A DNA stretch of 15,623 nt from Chthoniobacter sp. (GTDB lineage: Bacteria > Verrucomicrobiota > Verrucomicrobiia > Chthoniobacterales > Chthoniobacteraceae): NCBI GenBank assembly GCA_025352865.1, contig JANXSB010000167.1, positions 1 through 15,623 on the forward strand, in the 5' to 3' direction. The translations under genes and the position numbers were made by a program. This document shows, piece by piece, positions 1 to 7,605 of this stretch (position 1 is its first letter; each line of letters begins with the position of its first letter). The notes below the pieces were generated by a model, which saw only the letters and a program-made list of their open reading frames with translations, was not told the origin of the DNA and ran no database searches.

Positions 1-3
1 TCA

Positions 4-465
4 TTGAAACCCCTGGAAGAGGCGATTTCTCGTGTGCAGCAGGGCACCGATCTCACCGCCGCCGAACTTGCAGTTCGACGCCTTCGAGAGGATATGGCCA
101 CCGTTGAAGTCGCAGCGAAGAACCTCAAAGCGGCAATCAGAGCGGATCACTACACGAAGCTACCGAGCAAGGGTGGACGCAATGAGAATGAGATTATAGT
201 GGCATTCATCCCAGAAGTTATTGGCTCCGGAGTTTCCATTTACGATGGTACCTACTATCCAGTGCAGTGTTCGGGCGTCGGCATCATTTCTCCAACGAGT
301 GAGACCTATGGGCATGGATTTCCTGTCCTCGATGAGTGGGTTCACGAATGCTTCAAAACGGAGAAGGGGTCTTGTGTTTCATGCGGCGCACCAACAGCGT
401 TCGGACACCCCGTCTGTCACAAATGCTACGAAGCCAAGGGACGGGACTGGCGGAACTTTCTGTGA
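4..465 (+). CDS. Hypothetical protein with C-terminal CxxC...CxxC zinc knuckle (possibly 5'-partial)
   Basis: I do not recognise the family. From the TTG at 4 the product is 153 residues, but the frame is open to the window edge, so the true start may lie upstream. The first 50 residues are charged and probably helical, the middle (about 60-110) looks like mixed strand, and the end carries C124-x2-C127 and C138-x2-C141, a likely structural zinc site. The gene is visibly poorer in GC than everything to its right and uses more A/T-ending codons, which suggests separate ancestry. It runs convergently towards the VapC remnant, whose stop lies 3 bases after this gene's stop. The even, protein-like composition and the paired cysteines make it likely to be real. 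Its function cannot be inferred. Confidence 0.6.
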   Translation: MKPLEEAISRVQQGTDLTAAELAVRRLREDMATVEVAAKNLKAAIRADHYTKLPSKGGRNENEIIVAFIPEVIGSGVSIYDGTYYPVQCSGVGIISPTSETYGHGFPVLDEWVHECFKTEKGSCVSCGAPTAFGHPVCHKCYEAKGRDWRNFL

Positions 466-467
466 GA

Positions 468-575
468 TTACTCGAACGCACGGGGTTTCGGCTTAACCTT
501 GAAGTGCAACGATCCGACGCGGCTTTCACGCACGCCAAGGCTGGCAACGATGTTGGTGTCGAGGACGACGATCAC
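468..575 (-). pseudogene. Truncated VapC-type PIN-domain toxin remnant
   Basis: The frame starts at a GTG that overlaps the antitoxin stop (GTGA arrangement) and reads MIVVLDTNIVAS. This is the classic N-terminus of a PIN-domain ribonuclease: a hydrophobic strand, then the first catalytic Asp (D6) in an LDTN motif. After about residue 12 the similarity to PIN proteins stops, and the frame reaches TAA after 35 codons. A complete PIN toxin has about 130 residues and three further acidic active-site residues, all missing here. The overlap with the antitoxin gene is the normal vapBC layout, so this is the stump of a toxin whose body was lost, probably when the DNA carrying the gene at 4-465 arrived. 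A nuclease made from this stump would be inactive. Confidence 0.7.
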
Positions 576-826
576 TGCCGCGAGGCGCGCACTTCCCGAA
601 TGGCTTCGGCGACCACGGCGTCATCGTCCGGCGTGGGCTCGGGCTGCTCGCGGCTGCGTTCGAGTAATGCGGCGCATTGTTCTGGGGTGAGGGGCTGATG
701 CTTGCGCAGAAGGATGGTGCCTTTGTAAAGCTGGACATCCAAGGTGTCTACAGGACGGAGGTGGGCATGCTCGCGCAATTCGGAAGGAAGGGAGATTTTG
801 CCGTCTTCAGTCAGGATCGCATTCAT
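572..826 (-). CDS. AbrB/MazE/SpoVT-type antitoxin (VapB-like)
   Basis: The 84-residue product begins MNAILTEDGKISLP and matches the swapped-hairpin AbrB/SpoVT fold: a short strand, a DGKISLP turn, SELREH, a strand ending DTLDVQL, then KGTILLRK. Residues 45-84 form an acidic, helical C-terminal tail of the kind that wraps a cognate toxin. In this family the N-terminal half binds the operator DNA and the tail neutralises the toxin, so autoregulation is expected. The start at 826 is preferred because the domain begins there; TTG 850 and ATG 847 would add eight or seven unconserved residues. No clear Shine-Dalgarno site is visible at any of them. The downstream toxin frame is truncated, so this now appears to be an orphan antitoxin. 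Confidence 0.8.
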   Translation of the reverse strand: MNAILTEDGKISLPSELREHAHLRPVDTLDVQLYKGTILLRKHQPLTPEQCAALLERSREQPEPTPDDDAVVAEAIREVRASRQ

Positions 827-876
827 GGCGGGAAGGTAGGGTTTCATCAAAGCCCGTCAAGGGTGCCGGACGCGCG

Positions 877-1614
877 CTATTTGAAGAGGAAATCGACGAG
901 CACGCGGCCGATCCAGCCGAGGAGGTCGGGGAGATCCCAGCCGTCGGGCATGGAGCGGCCGGTGGGTGGTGGGTTGTCGATGCTGGCGACGGGTGTGGGG
1001 CGGTGGCGGCGCTTTTCGGTCTCCCAGTGCTGGAGGTCGCGGGCGCGGGCGGCTTCGAGGCCGCCGGCGCGGATGAATTCGACGATGCGGCGGAGTTCGT
1101 CGCGGTCGAACCAGGAGCCGTGGCCGCGGCACACGTCGATGATGACGCCGGAGCGCTCGGAGAAGTTGATGCGGTTCATCAGCGTGCGGCAGACGGGGCA
1201 GGGGCGGTAGCGGACTTCGTCGAGGGTGGTGAGGAGCGGGGTGGCGAGGGGATCGGGCGTGGCGCCGCCGAGGACGGCGGCCTGCTGGTCGCGGTCGGCG
1301 CAGATTTGCTGGAAGGTTTCGACATCGACCCAGAGGCCGTCGCAGCGCATGCACTCGTGGACTTTCGAGGTGCCGAGGGCGAGGGCCTGGAGGTCGATTT
1401 TGCAGGAGGGGCACTGGCGCTGGATGTCGTCGGGCTCGGCGAGGCGCGCGGCTTTCTCGCCGCAATGCGGGCAGAATTTTGCGCCGAGGAAAAGCATGCC
1501 GTAGCACGAGGGGCAGGCGATGGTGGCGAGGCGCGCGTGGCAGTGCGCGCATTGCGTGGCGTCGGTCGCGGCGGACGCGCCGCACATGGGGCAGTTGAGC
1601 GTGCCAGCTTCCAT
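877..1614 (-). CDS. Multi-zinc-ribbon protein with two TFIIB-type zinc-finger repeats
   Basis: The protein has 245 residues and four zinc sites in order: C8-x2-C11/C22-x2-C25, C34-x2-C37/C48-x2-C51, C68-x2-C71/C88-x2-C91 and C139-x2-C142/C162-x2-H165. The first two look like double zinc ribbons. The last two are zf-TFIIB-like units, each followed by the typical G-L/S-W-[VF]-D...E-[TL] segment (GLWVDVETF and GSWFDRDEL). A basic linker (about 186-222) leads to a hydrophobic C-terminus (DLPDLLGWIGRVLVDFLF) that could be a membrane or protein-docking helix. Its ATG directly follows the TAA of the HAD gene with no gap, so the two are probably translationally coupled. The second TFIIB unit uses C-R-G-H instead of CxxC, as some members do. 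Function is unknown; a scaffold or RNA/DNA-associated role is possible. Confidence 0.85.
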   Translation of the reverse strand: MEAGTLNCPMCGASAATDATQCAHCHARLATIACPSCYGMLFLGAKFCPHCGEKAARLAEPDDIQRQCPSCKIDLQALALGTSKVHECMRCDGLWVDVETFQQICADRDQQAAVLGGATPDPLATPLLTTLDEVRYRPCPVCRTLMNRINFSERSGVIIDVCRGHGSWFDRDELRRIVEFIRAGGLEAARARDLQHWETEKRRHRPTPVASIDNPPPTGRSMPDGWDLPDLLGWIGRVLVDFLFK

Positions 1615-2502
1615 TTAGTCGGTGTGTTTGGGTGCGCGGATGGTGCCGGCTTCGAGGTCGCGGGCGCGGCGCTCGACGATGCCGGTGGCGACTTCCTCGA
1701 CCATCTGCTCGAGCAGCAGCCGGAGGTGCGAGCCGGCGCGGTAGTCGGCGGGCGCGATGTGGCGGACGCGGTCGGCGTGGGTGGAAAGCTGGTAGCACTT
1801 CTTGAAGGAGGAGCGCGAAGGATCGGCGGGATTATAGACGGCGATGGCGTGGCCGCCGTGCTGGCGGACGACGGTGAAGCAGGGGACATCGGTGGGGCCG
1901 TCGCCGATGTAGATCATGTGCTCGAAAGGCACGGGCCGCAGCTCGGCGGGCATGTGGTCGTTCACGTCCTGCGTGTAGTCGAGCATGCCTTTGTTGATGC
2001 GGAAAAGGAACTGCGTCTTCTGCGTGTGGGAGATGGCGCGCTTGGGGAAGCTGATGCGGCCGTCGCGGTCCTCGGCGAATTCGCAGCCGAAAATCGCGCG
2101 CACATGCGGGGCGATGCGCGAGCCTTCGATGAGCACTTTGAGCCCGCTGGAGATGATGTAGTGCTCGACGCGGATGCCGTGGGCCTCGTGCTGCGCGGTG
2201 AGGAGGCCGGTGCGGAATTCGTCGAACATCTCGGGGAGGCCGGGGAAGAACTGCAGGCCCGCGCCGAGTTCGCGGAGGCGGGCGTTGGTGGGGCGGTCGA
2301 TGTCGAGGTAGTCGAGGAGCGCTTTCATGTAGGCGAGCTCGTTGTCGAAGCCTTGGGCTTTGACGAGGTCGTGGCAGCGCGACCAGAATTTTTTGGCGTC
2401 GATGCCGAAGGTGGGGAAGAGCACCTCGTCCTGCATGTAGTTGGGCGAGAGGGTCTGGTCGTAGTCGTAAACGATGGCGATGGTGTTTTGCGGGGAGCTC
2501 AT
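1615..2502 (-). CDS. HAD-superfamily hydrolase, phosphoserine-phosphatase-like
   Basis: The product has 295 residues and all four HAD motifs: motif I YDYDQTL with nucleophile D13 and acid/base D15; motif II around S118-S119 (YIISSGL); motif III K162 (TQKTQF); and motif IV GDGPTD at 200-205, which binds Mg2+. The helical cap between residues 25 and 105 fits the C1-cap, phosphoserine-phosphatase-like branch. It should hydrolyse a small phosphorylated substrate in the cytoplasm; the substrate is not readable from the sequence. The frame is open to 2580, but those 26 extra residues (with NPVNPVQT) are translated intergenic repeat, so the ATG at 2502 (MSSPQNT) is the start. The gene is followed without a gap by the zinc-ribbon gene and preceded by the inverted ACGGGATT array. 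Confidence 0.88.
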   Translation of the reverse strand: MSSPQNTIAIVYDYDQTLSPNYMQDEVLFPTFGIDAKKFWSRCHDLVKAQGFDNELAYMKALLDYLDIDRPTNARLRELGAGLQFFPGLPEMFDEFRTGLLTAQHEAHGIRVEHYIISSGLKVLIEGSRIAPHVRAIFGCEFAEDRDGRISFPKRAISHTQKTQFLFRINKGMLDYTQDVNDHMPAELRPVPFEHMIYIGDGPTDVPCFTVVRQHGGHAIAVYNPADPSRSSFKKCYQLSTHADRVRHIAPADYRAGSHLRLLLEQMVEEVATGIVERRARDLEAGTIRAPKHTD

Positions 2503-2509
2503 GGTTTGG

Positions 2510-2609
2510 ACGGGATTGACGGGATTAAACGGGATTGGGGAAAGCAGGAGGCGGATGCGCGGAGTCGGATGTGCCGTCATCCAATCCCGTAAAATCCCGT
2601 TAATCCCGT
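2510..2609. repeat. Inverted array of ACGGGATT words (29-bp arms, 42-bp loop)
   Basis: The left arm (2510-2538) holds three ACGGGATT words, and the right arm (2581-2609) is the inverse, with three AATCCCGT words. The arms pair at 26 of 29 positions by hand alignment. The 42-bp centre is unrelated. The element fills the gap between the epimerase stop and the HAD start and could form a long hairpin in the transcript or cruciform DNA. There is no clean U-tract immediately after it in the direction of transcription, so intrinsic terminator activity is uncertain. Similar short-word arrays are, as I recall, common between genes in Verrucomicrobiota, where their translation shows as NPVNPV. Confidence 0.85.
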
Positions 2610-2615
2610 CAAAAA

Positions 2616-3491
2616 TTATCCGAGAAGGTTTGCGAGCGCGGGGGCGAGTTCGGGAAATTGGAAGCGGAAGCCGTGGTCGGCGGCGGCTGGGAGGACGCGT
2701 TTGCTGTCGAGGAGTTCGTGGGAGAAATCACGGAGCGCGGCGCGGAGGAGGAAGGCGGGGACGTGGAAAAAGGCGGGGCGGTGGAGGGTTTGCGCGAGGG
2801 CTTTCGTGAAGTCGGCGTTACGGGCGGGCCACGGGGCGGAGCCGTTGAGCGGGCCGCGGATGTCGAGGTTTTCGATGGCGAAGAGGGCGAGCTGGGCGAG
2901 GTCGTGGAGATGAATCCAGGACATCCACTGGCGGCCATCACCGAGCGGGCCGCCGAGGCCGAGTTTGAAAATGGGGGTCATCGGCGCGAGCGCGCCACCG
3001 TGCTTTCCGAGGACGAGGGCGGTGCGGAGGGTGACGATGCGCACGCCTTCTGCGCGGTGCGCCTCGGCTTCCCACGCCTGCACGGTTTCGGCGAGGAAGC
3101 CGGTGCCGGCGGGCGAGGTTTCGGTGAGTTCCGTTTCGCCGCGGTCGCCGTAGAAACCAATGGCCGAGCCGCTGAGCAGGACTTCGGGTTTGTCGCGCGC
3201 GGCATTGATGGCCTCGACGACGCGGCGCGTGCCGAGCACGCGGCTCTCGGTGATGCGCCGCTTTTTCGCCGCCGTCCAAAGTCCGACGACGGGCTCGCCG
3301 GCGAGATGGATGAAGGCTTCGCAGCCGGTGATGTCCGGCGGCGCATCAAGCGAGAACGCGCGCATTTCACAGCCGGGAATTTTCCGCGACGGATCGCGCG
3401 TGAAGGCGATGATCTCGTGCCCGCGTCGCAGCGCGAGGTCGATGATCTTTCCGCCGATGAAACCGGTCGCGCCGGTCAGGCCGATGTGCAT
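2616..3491 (-). CDS. TIGR01777-family NAD(P)-dependent SDR epimerase, YfcH-like
   Basis: The 291-residue length is usual for the YfcH/TIGR01777 family. It has the Rossmann nucleotide-binding loop GATGFIGG (7-14), the HLAGEPV strand/loop (62-68), the SGSAIGFYG active-site region (107-115), which corresponds to the S/Y-containing segment of extended SDRs, and GPLGDGRQWMSWIHLHDL (181-198). The C-terminal DUF1731 segment (about 243-290) is HVPAFLLRAALRDFSHELL followed by SKRVLP. Members are predicted sugar-nucleotide-type epimerases or reductases with unproven substrates; this one should be cytoplasmic. An upstream in-frame extension to 3530 is possible, but the fold starts at MHIGLTGATG, so 3491 is chosen even though no Shine-Dalgarno site is visible. 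It lies downstream of trpB on the same strand, separated by about 150 bases that hold a possible micro-ORF. Confidence 0.9.
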   Translation of the reverse strand: MHIGLTGATGFIGGKIIDLALRRGHEIIAFTRDPSRKIPGCEMRAFSLDAPPDITGCEAFIHLAGEPVVGLWTAAKKRRITESRVLGTRRVVEAINAARDKPEVLLSGSAIGFYGDRGETELTETSPAGTGFLAETVQAWEAEAHRAEGVRIVTLRTALVLGKHGGALAPMTPIFKLGLGGPLGDGRQWMSWIHLHDLAQLALFAIENLDIRGPLNGSAPWPARNADFTKALAQTLHRPAFFHVPAFLLRAALRDFSHELLDSKRVLPAAADHGFRFQFPELAPALANLLG

Positions 3492-3546
3492 TTGGGAGTT
3501 AGCATTTGGGTCGCACACGCGTTTGGGCACGCCGATATTCTCAATG

Positions 3547-3615
3547 TTAACTCTTGGGAATCGGTATCCCGACCATCACCACGACGACGATGAGAATGGT
3601 CCATCGCGCTTTCAT
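3547..3615 (-). CDS. Possible 22-residue hydrophobic micropeptide
   Basis: The frame reads ATG through TAA and encodes MKARWTILIVVVVMVGIPIP followed by KS. It has a basic N-terminus, an unbroken hydrophobic stretch of about 12 residues and a polar end, the usual make-up of single-span membrane microproteins. It sits between trpB (its ATG begins 31 bases past the trpB stop) and the epimerase on the same strand. The upstream sequence ACGGA lies too close to the ATG to be a convincing ribosome site. A chance hydrophobic ORF is a real alternative. Confidence 0.3.
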   Translation of the reverse strand: MKARWTILIVVVVMVGIPIPKS

Positions 3616-3646
3616 TCCGTCGGTTTCGATGCGGGATGTGCCAGGC

Positions 3647-4846
<1,200 letters not shown>

Positions 4847-4901
4847 AGGAGCGCGGAGCGTAGGCGCGGGGCCGGGGTGGGGCAAACGGGTTTTGCGCGC
4901 T

Positions 4902-5312
4902 TCACACACCGCGCCAGACGAGCCACGCCCAATTCGCGGCGATGGTCGCGATTGCGGCGATGCGCGCACTTTTTCCGGCCCACGCCGGCCACTCCTCGCC
5001 ACGCAGGCGCGGCAGCCGCAGCGCGAGCACGGTCGCGGCGTAGAGGTCGTAGAGCGCCATCGCGACGAACGCGCAAAACGCGAGCGGATTGATCGCGAAC
5101 GCCGCGCCGAAATCGCCGCCGAGCGCGAAGCGCAAGCAGCGCGTGGCACCGCACGTCGGGCACGCGCAGCCAGTCAGCTCATGGAGCGGGCACGCCGGCA
5201 GAGGCAGGCCGGACCGCAGCCAGAGCCACGCGAGCGCGAGACTCGCCAGCGAGACGCCGAGCCAGATCGCTTCGTGGTCGGTTTCGCCGGGCCGCAGACG
5301 CCGCCAGATCAT
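4902..5312 (-). CDS. DUF2752 family small membrane protein
   Basis: The 136-residue product carries the DUF2752 signature, CPLHELTGCACPTCGATR at 41-58, with four cysteines that could bind metal or form disulfides. Hydrophobic segments at about 15-33, 72-98 and 115-133 predict two or three membrane spans. The role of the family is unknown; members often stand alone or next to YIP1- and zinc-finger-containing membrane proteins. Here the gene follows the GYF-YIP1 gene on the same strand after a 21-bp gap, so co-transcription is likely, and it precedes trpB by about 55 bp. The family assignment rests on the cysteine motif plus the spans and is good. Confidence 0.85.
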   Translation of the reverse strand: MIWRRLRPGETDHEAIWLGVSLASLALAWLWLRSGLPLPACPLHELTGCACPTCGATRCLRFALGGDFGAAFAINPLAFCAFVAMALYDLYAATVLALRLPRLRGEEWPAWAGKSARIAAIATIAANWAWLVWRGV

Positions 5313-5333
5313 GTGTGCAGGCTGCTCAGACGG

Positions 5334-6326
5334 CTAGTGATGCACTCCCTGCGCGCTCAGCGCCATGCCGATGATCGCCCCGTAAAACAGCCCGATCCCA
5401 ATGCAGCAAACCGCCACCGGGAGCAGCACCGCGCAGACCGCGCGACCGCCGCTGATACCGTGCGTTTTCGCGAGCGCCATGCACAGGCACACGAGCCCCC
5501 AGATGCCGCCGATGGATGCTCCGCACGCCGGGATGACCTGGAAAAGCGCGACCGATCCCATGACGTAGCAATAGGTGCGCAGCGTGGTCTCGAAGCTCTG
5601 CTTCGCACCGCTGCAGATCATCAGCGAGAGGTGCAGCACACCCGAGTAGATGAACGTGCCGAGCAGGATGAACAACGGCAGCATGACCGCCATCCCGATC
5701 CAGAAAAACGCGCCGCCATTGTCGATGAAAGTCTCGAACGCCTTGCGCATTTCCGGCGGCAGCGCCGGGTTGGCGAGGAAGGTGTGGACGGTGCCGTAAA
5801 AATAAACGAGCCCGGCCAGTCCGCCGATCCAGCGCAGCAGCACCATGTAGCCGAGCGGCGTGCCCAGCCCGCCGTCGCGTTTCATGGTTTCAAAAGTGCG
5901 GTTCGGATCGAGCAGCACCGCTTTGATCGTCTGCCAGATCGCCGGGAAAAAACCGAGCTGCGCGCGCTGCTCCCACGCGGGGCCGGTGCGCTCGCCGTCG
6001 CCGGTGTCCGGCAGCTCGCCGCCCTGCATCACGCCTTGCACGAGGCCCGCTTTCGCCTCGGCGGAGTACGGTTTTCCATCGAGATACACGATCTGCGACG
6101 GTGGGAAAAAACGCCCCGTGGCCGTGCAGCGAATCCACCCCTCCGGCACGCTCTCCGCGCCCGCACCGCCGGCGGCACGCGCTTTCCCCAGCGGCTGCCA
6201 GTCGGCCATGCCCTCGCACCAGACGAGCGTGCTGAGCGTGATCGTTCCGCTCGCGAGCAGACGGTCGAGTTCGGCCTCGGGAATCGGGCCCTGGCGTTGT
6301 CCGCCTTGATCGTAATACCAGTTCAT
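5334..6326 (-). CDS. GYF_2 and YIP1 domain integral membrane protein
   Basis: The product has 330 residues. Residues 3-46 (WYYDQGGQRQGPIPEAEL through MADWQPL) form a GYF_2-type domain, a proline-peptide-binding-like module common in Planctomycetota/Verrucomicrobiota membrane proteins. Residues 64-92 resemble the treble-cleft-like zinc segment that usually follows (RCTATGRFFPPSQIVYLDGKPYSAEAK), but only C67 is left of the expected cysteines. Residues 120-325 are a YIP1-like domain with about five membrane spans (roughly 158-180, 205-233, 255-285, 297-322). The cytoplasmic N-terminus probably recruits partners and the YIP1 part anchors them; no enzymatic role is evident. The ATG at 6326 is supported by an AAGGAG box. 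The gene is divergent from the operon starting at 6431. Confidence 0.85.
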   Translation of the reverse strand: MNWYYDQGGQRQGPIPEAELDRLLASGTITLSTLVWCEGMADWQPLGKARAAGGAGAESVPEGWIRCTATGRFFPPSQIVYLDGKPYSAEAKAGLVQGVMQGGELPDTGDGERTGPAWEQRAQLGFFPAIWQTIKAVLLDPNRTFETMKRDGGLGTPLGYMVLLRWIGGLAGLVYFYGTVHTFLANPALPPEMRKAFETFIDNGGAFFWIGMAVMLPLFILLGTFIYSGVLHLSLMICSGAKQSFETTLRTYCYVMGSVALFQVIPACGASIGGIWGLVCLCMALAKTHGISGGRAVCAVLLPVAVCCIGIGLFYGAIIGMALSAQGVHH

Positions 6327-6430
6327 GTTGCTCCTTGTTCTGTGGTTTGGGGTCTTCTAGTTTTCGCGCCCTTATGCGACGCGAATCCGCAGTGAAGATG
6401 AAGCCCCTCCGCGAGTAAAACGGAAACCGC
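6327..6430. promoter_or_regulatory. Divergent intergenic region, probable promoters for both gene arrays
   Basis: This 104-bp gap is the only place where transcription must start in both directions, towards the GYF-YIP1/DUF2752 pair and towards the long plus-strand operon. I see no convincing sigma-70 box pair; the best plus-strand candidate is TTGTTC, 17 bases, TAGTTT (6335-6363), and it matches only weakly. No operator palindrome was identified. Confidence 0.45.
6331..6336 (-). promoter_or_regulatory. Shine-Dalgarno site AAGGAG of the GYF-YIP1 gene
   Basis: The minus strand reads AAGGAG, then four bases, then ATG at 6326. It is one of the few strong Shine-Dalgarno boxes in the window and fixes the start of this gene. 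Confidence 0.75.
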
Positions 6431-7063
6431 ATGTCCGTCTCGCTCCCGGTTCCTCCGTCCTTCGTCGCGTGTCCCGCCTGCGGATTCGCGCTCCCGCTCG
6501 ATGCGCTGGCGCACGGCGGCGAGTCGCCGTGTCCGCAATGCCGCGCCCGTCTGAGCGCCACGCTTTTCCCCACGTTCTGGACGCCCGCGCCCGCAGCGCC
6601 CGGCCTCGCGGATCACGCCGGCGACGGCGAGGCCGTGTGCTTTTTCCATCCGCAAAACCGCGCCGCGCTGACGTGCGAACGCTGCGGGCGCTTCATCTGC
6701 ACGGTCTGCGACATGCCGCTCGGCGCGCGTCATCTTTGCCCCACGTGCCTGACCAGCGGGCTCGGCGGGGAAAAGCTCCCCGAGCTGGTGGTGCGCCGGT
6801 TTTTATGGGCCGACACTGCGCTGCTCACGGGCCTCCTGCCGCTCGTCGCCGGGCTGTTTGTCTGGCCGGGGTTCATCGTCACCGGCACGGCGGCGATCTT
6901 CTGCGCGCTCTTCGGCTGGAAGCGGCCCGGCAGTCTCCCGCGCGGACGCCGCCACTGGGTCGCGGTGCTCGGCCTCATCCTCGGCGTGCTCCAGCTCGCG
7001 TTCTGGTTCGGCATGCTTTTTCTTTTCACGAACTCGTCGTTCTGGGCGAAAACTTTCCGATGA
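6431..7063 (+). CDS. Zinc-ribbon plus B-box-like zinc-finger membrane protein
   Basis: The product has 210 residues. A first zinc ribbon uses C14-x2-C17 and C34-x2-C37. A second, B-box-like module uses C70, H73, C82-x2-C85, C90-x2-C93, H101, C103 and C106 in the order C-x2-H-x8-C-x2-C-x4-C-x2-C. Three hydrophobic helices follow (about 125-145, 147-163 and 176-200). The zinc part should face the cytoplasm and probably binds a protein partner; no catalytic motif is present. Its stop overlaps the next start (ATGA at 7060), showing translational coupling with the operon. The same B-box-like module recurs in the gene at 7602. I do not recognise a named family beyond the zinc module, and only a weak ACGGA precedes the start. 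Confidence 0.8.
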   Translation: MSVSLPVPPSFVACPACGFALPLDALAHGGESPCPQCRARLSATLFPTFWTPAPAAPGLADHAGDGEAVCFFHPQNRAALTCERCGRFICTVCDMPLGARHLCPTCLTSGLGGEKLPELVVRRFLWADTALLTGLLPLVAGLFVWPGFIVTGTAAIFCALFGWKRPGSLPRGRRHWVAVLGLILGVLQLAFWFGMLFLFTNSSFWAKTFR

Positions 7064-7605
7064 ACTCCGCCGCGCCCGCGTATCAAAAACTTCCCGGCCG
7101 CAGCATCGCGTTCAGCGGCATCGGCCGGCTCTGGCTCGGGGAGGATCATGTGCTCGAGGCTGAGTCGCTGCTCGTCCACGAGCGCTACCGGCGTTTCTTT
7201 TTGAAAGACATGGCCGCCATCGTCGTGCGGCGCACGAAGGCGCGGATGTGGTGGAACGTCGCGCACGGCGTGCTCGGCTTTGGCGGTGCGGCGCTCGCGG
7301 GCGGGCTATGGTGGTGGGGCACGTTTGTGAAAGAGCAGGAGCCCCGTGTCGTGCTCTGGGTTTTCGCCGGCATGATCGCGCCCTTCGCGCTTTTTTTTCT
7401 CATCCTGTTTCTCATCAATTCCCTCCTCGGCCCGACGTGCCGCTGCCACGTCCAAACCACCGCCGCAGGCGCGCACGCGCTCGCCGCACCCACGCGCCTG
7501 CGAGCCGCGCGCCGCGTCCTCGCGCGCCTTACGCCGCTCATCGAGGCCGCGCAAAAAATGAACGCACCAACGCTGCCCACGGAGGTCGGGACTTCCGCAG
7601 AATGA
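7060..7605 (+). CDS. Two-span membrane protein of unknown function
   Basis: The product has 181 residues. Residues 14-58 (SIAFSGIGRLWLGEDHVLEAE through AAIVVRRT) look like a short beta-rich, PH-like cytoplasmic segment of the type found before membrane spans in bacterial PH proteins, but this match is only suggestive. Two strong hydrophobic helices lie at about 64-88 and 97-123, with an aromatic WWW cluster at 84-86. A short tail with C127 and C129 ends in a basic helix (145-165). The gene overlaps both neighbours by ATGA, so it belongs to the same operon and is probably made in stoichiometric amounts with the two zinc-finger proteins around it. No name can be given. Confidence 0.75.
   Translation: MNSAAPAYQKLPGRSIAFSGIGRLWLGEDHVLEAESLLVHERYRRFFLKDMAAIVVRRTKARMWWNVAHGVLGFGGAALAGGLWWWGTFVKEQEPRVVLWVFAGMIAPFALFFLILFLINSLLGPTCRCHVQTTAAGAHALAAPTRLRAARRVLARLTPLIEAAQKMNAPTLPTEVGTSAE

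Noticed and set aside
463..535. tRNA-like words (GTTCGAGTAA) near the gene 1 end
   Set aside because: No acceptor, D or anticodon stems can be drawn around them, so no tRNA call is supported.
857..1798. 313-codon arginine/proline-rich frame on the minus strand
   Set aside because: It lies out of frame across the zinc-ribbon and HAD genes; composition is typical of frame shadows in very GC-rich DNA.
1003..2592. 529-codon open frame on the plus strand
   Set aside because: It is the antisense shadow of the zinc-ribbon and HAD genes. Its translation is a GC-driven run of A, G, V, E and D without domain motifs, whereas the minus-strand frames have complete catalytic and zinc motifs.
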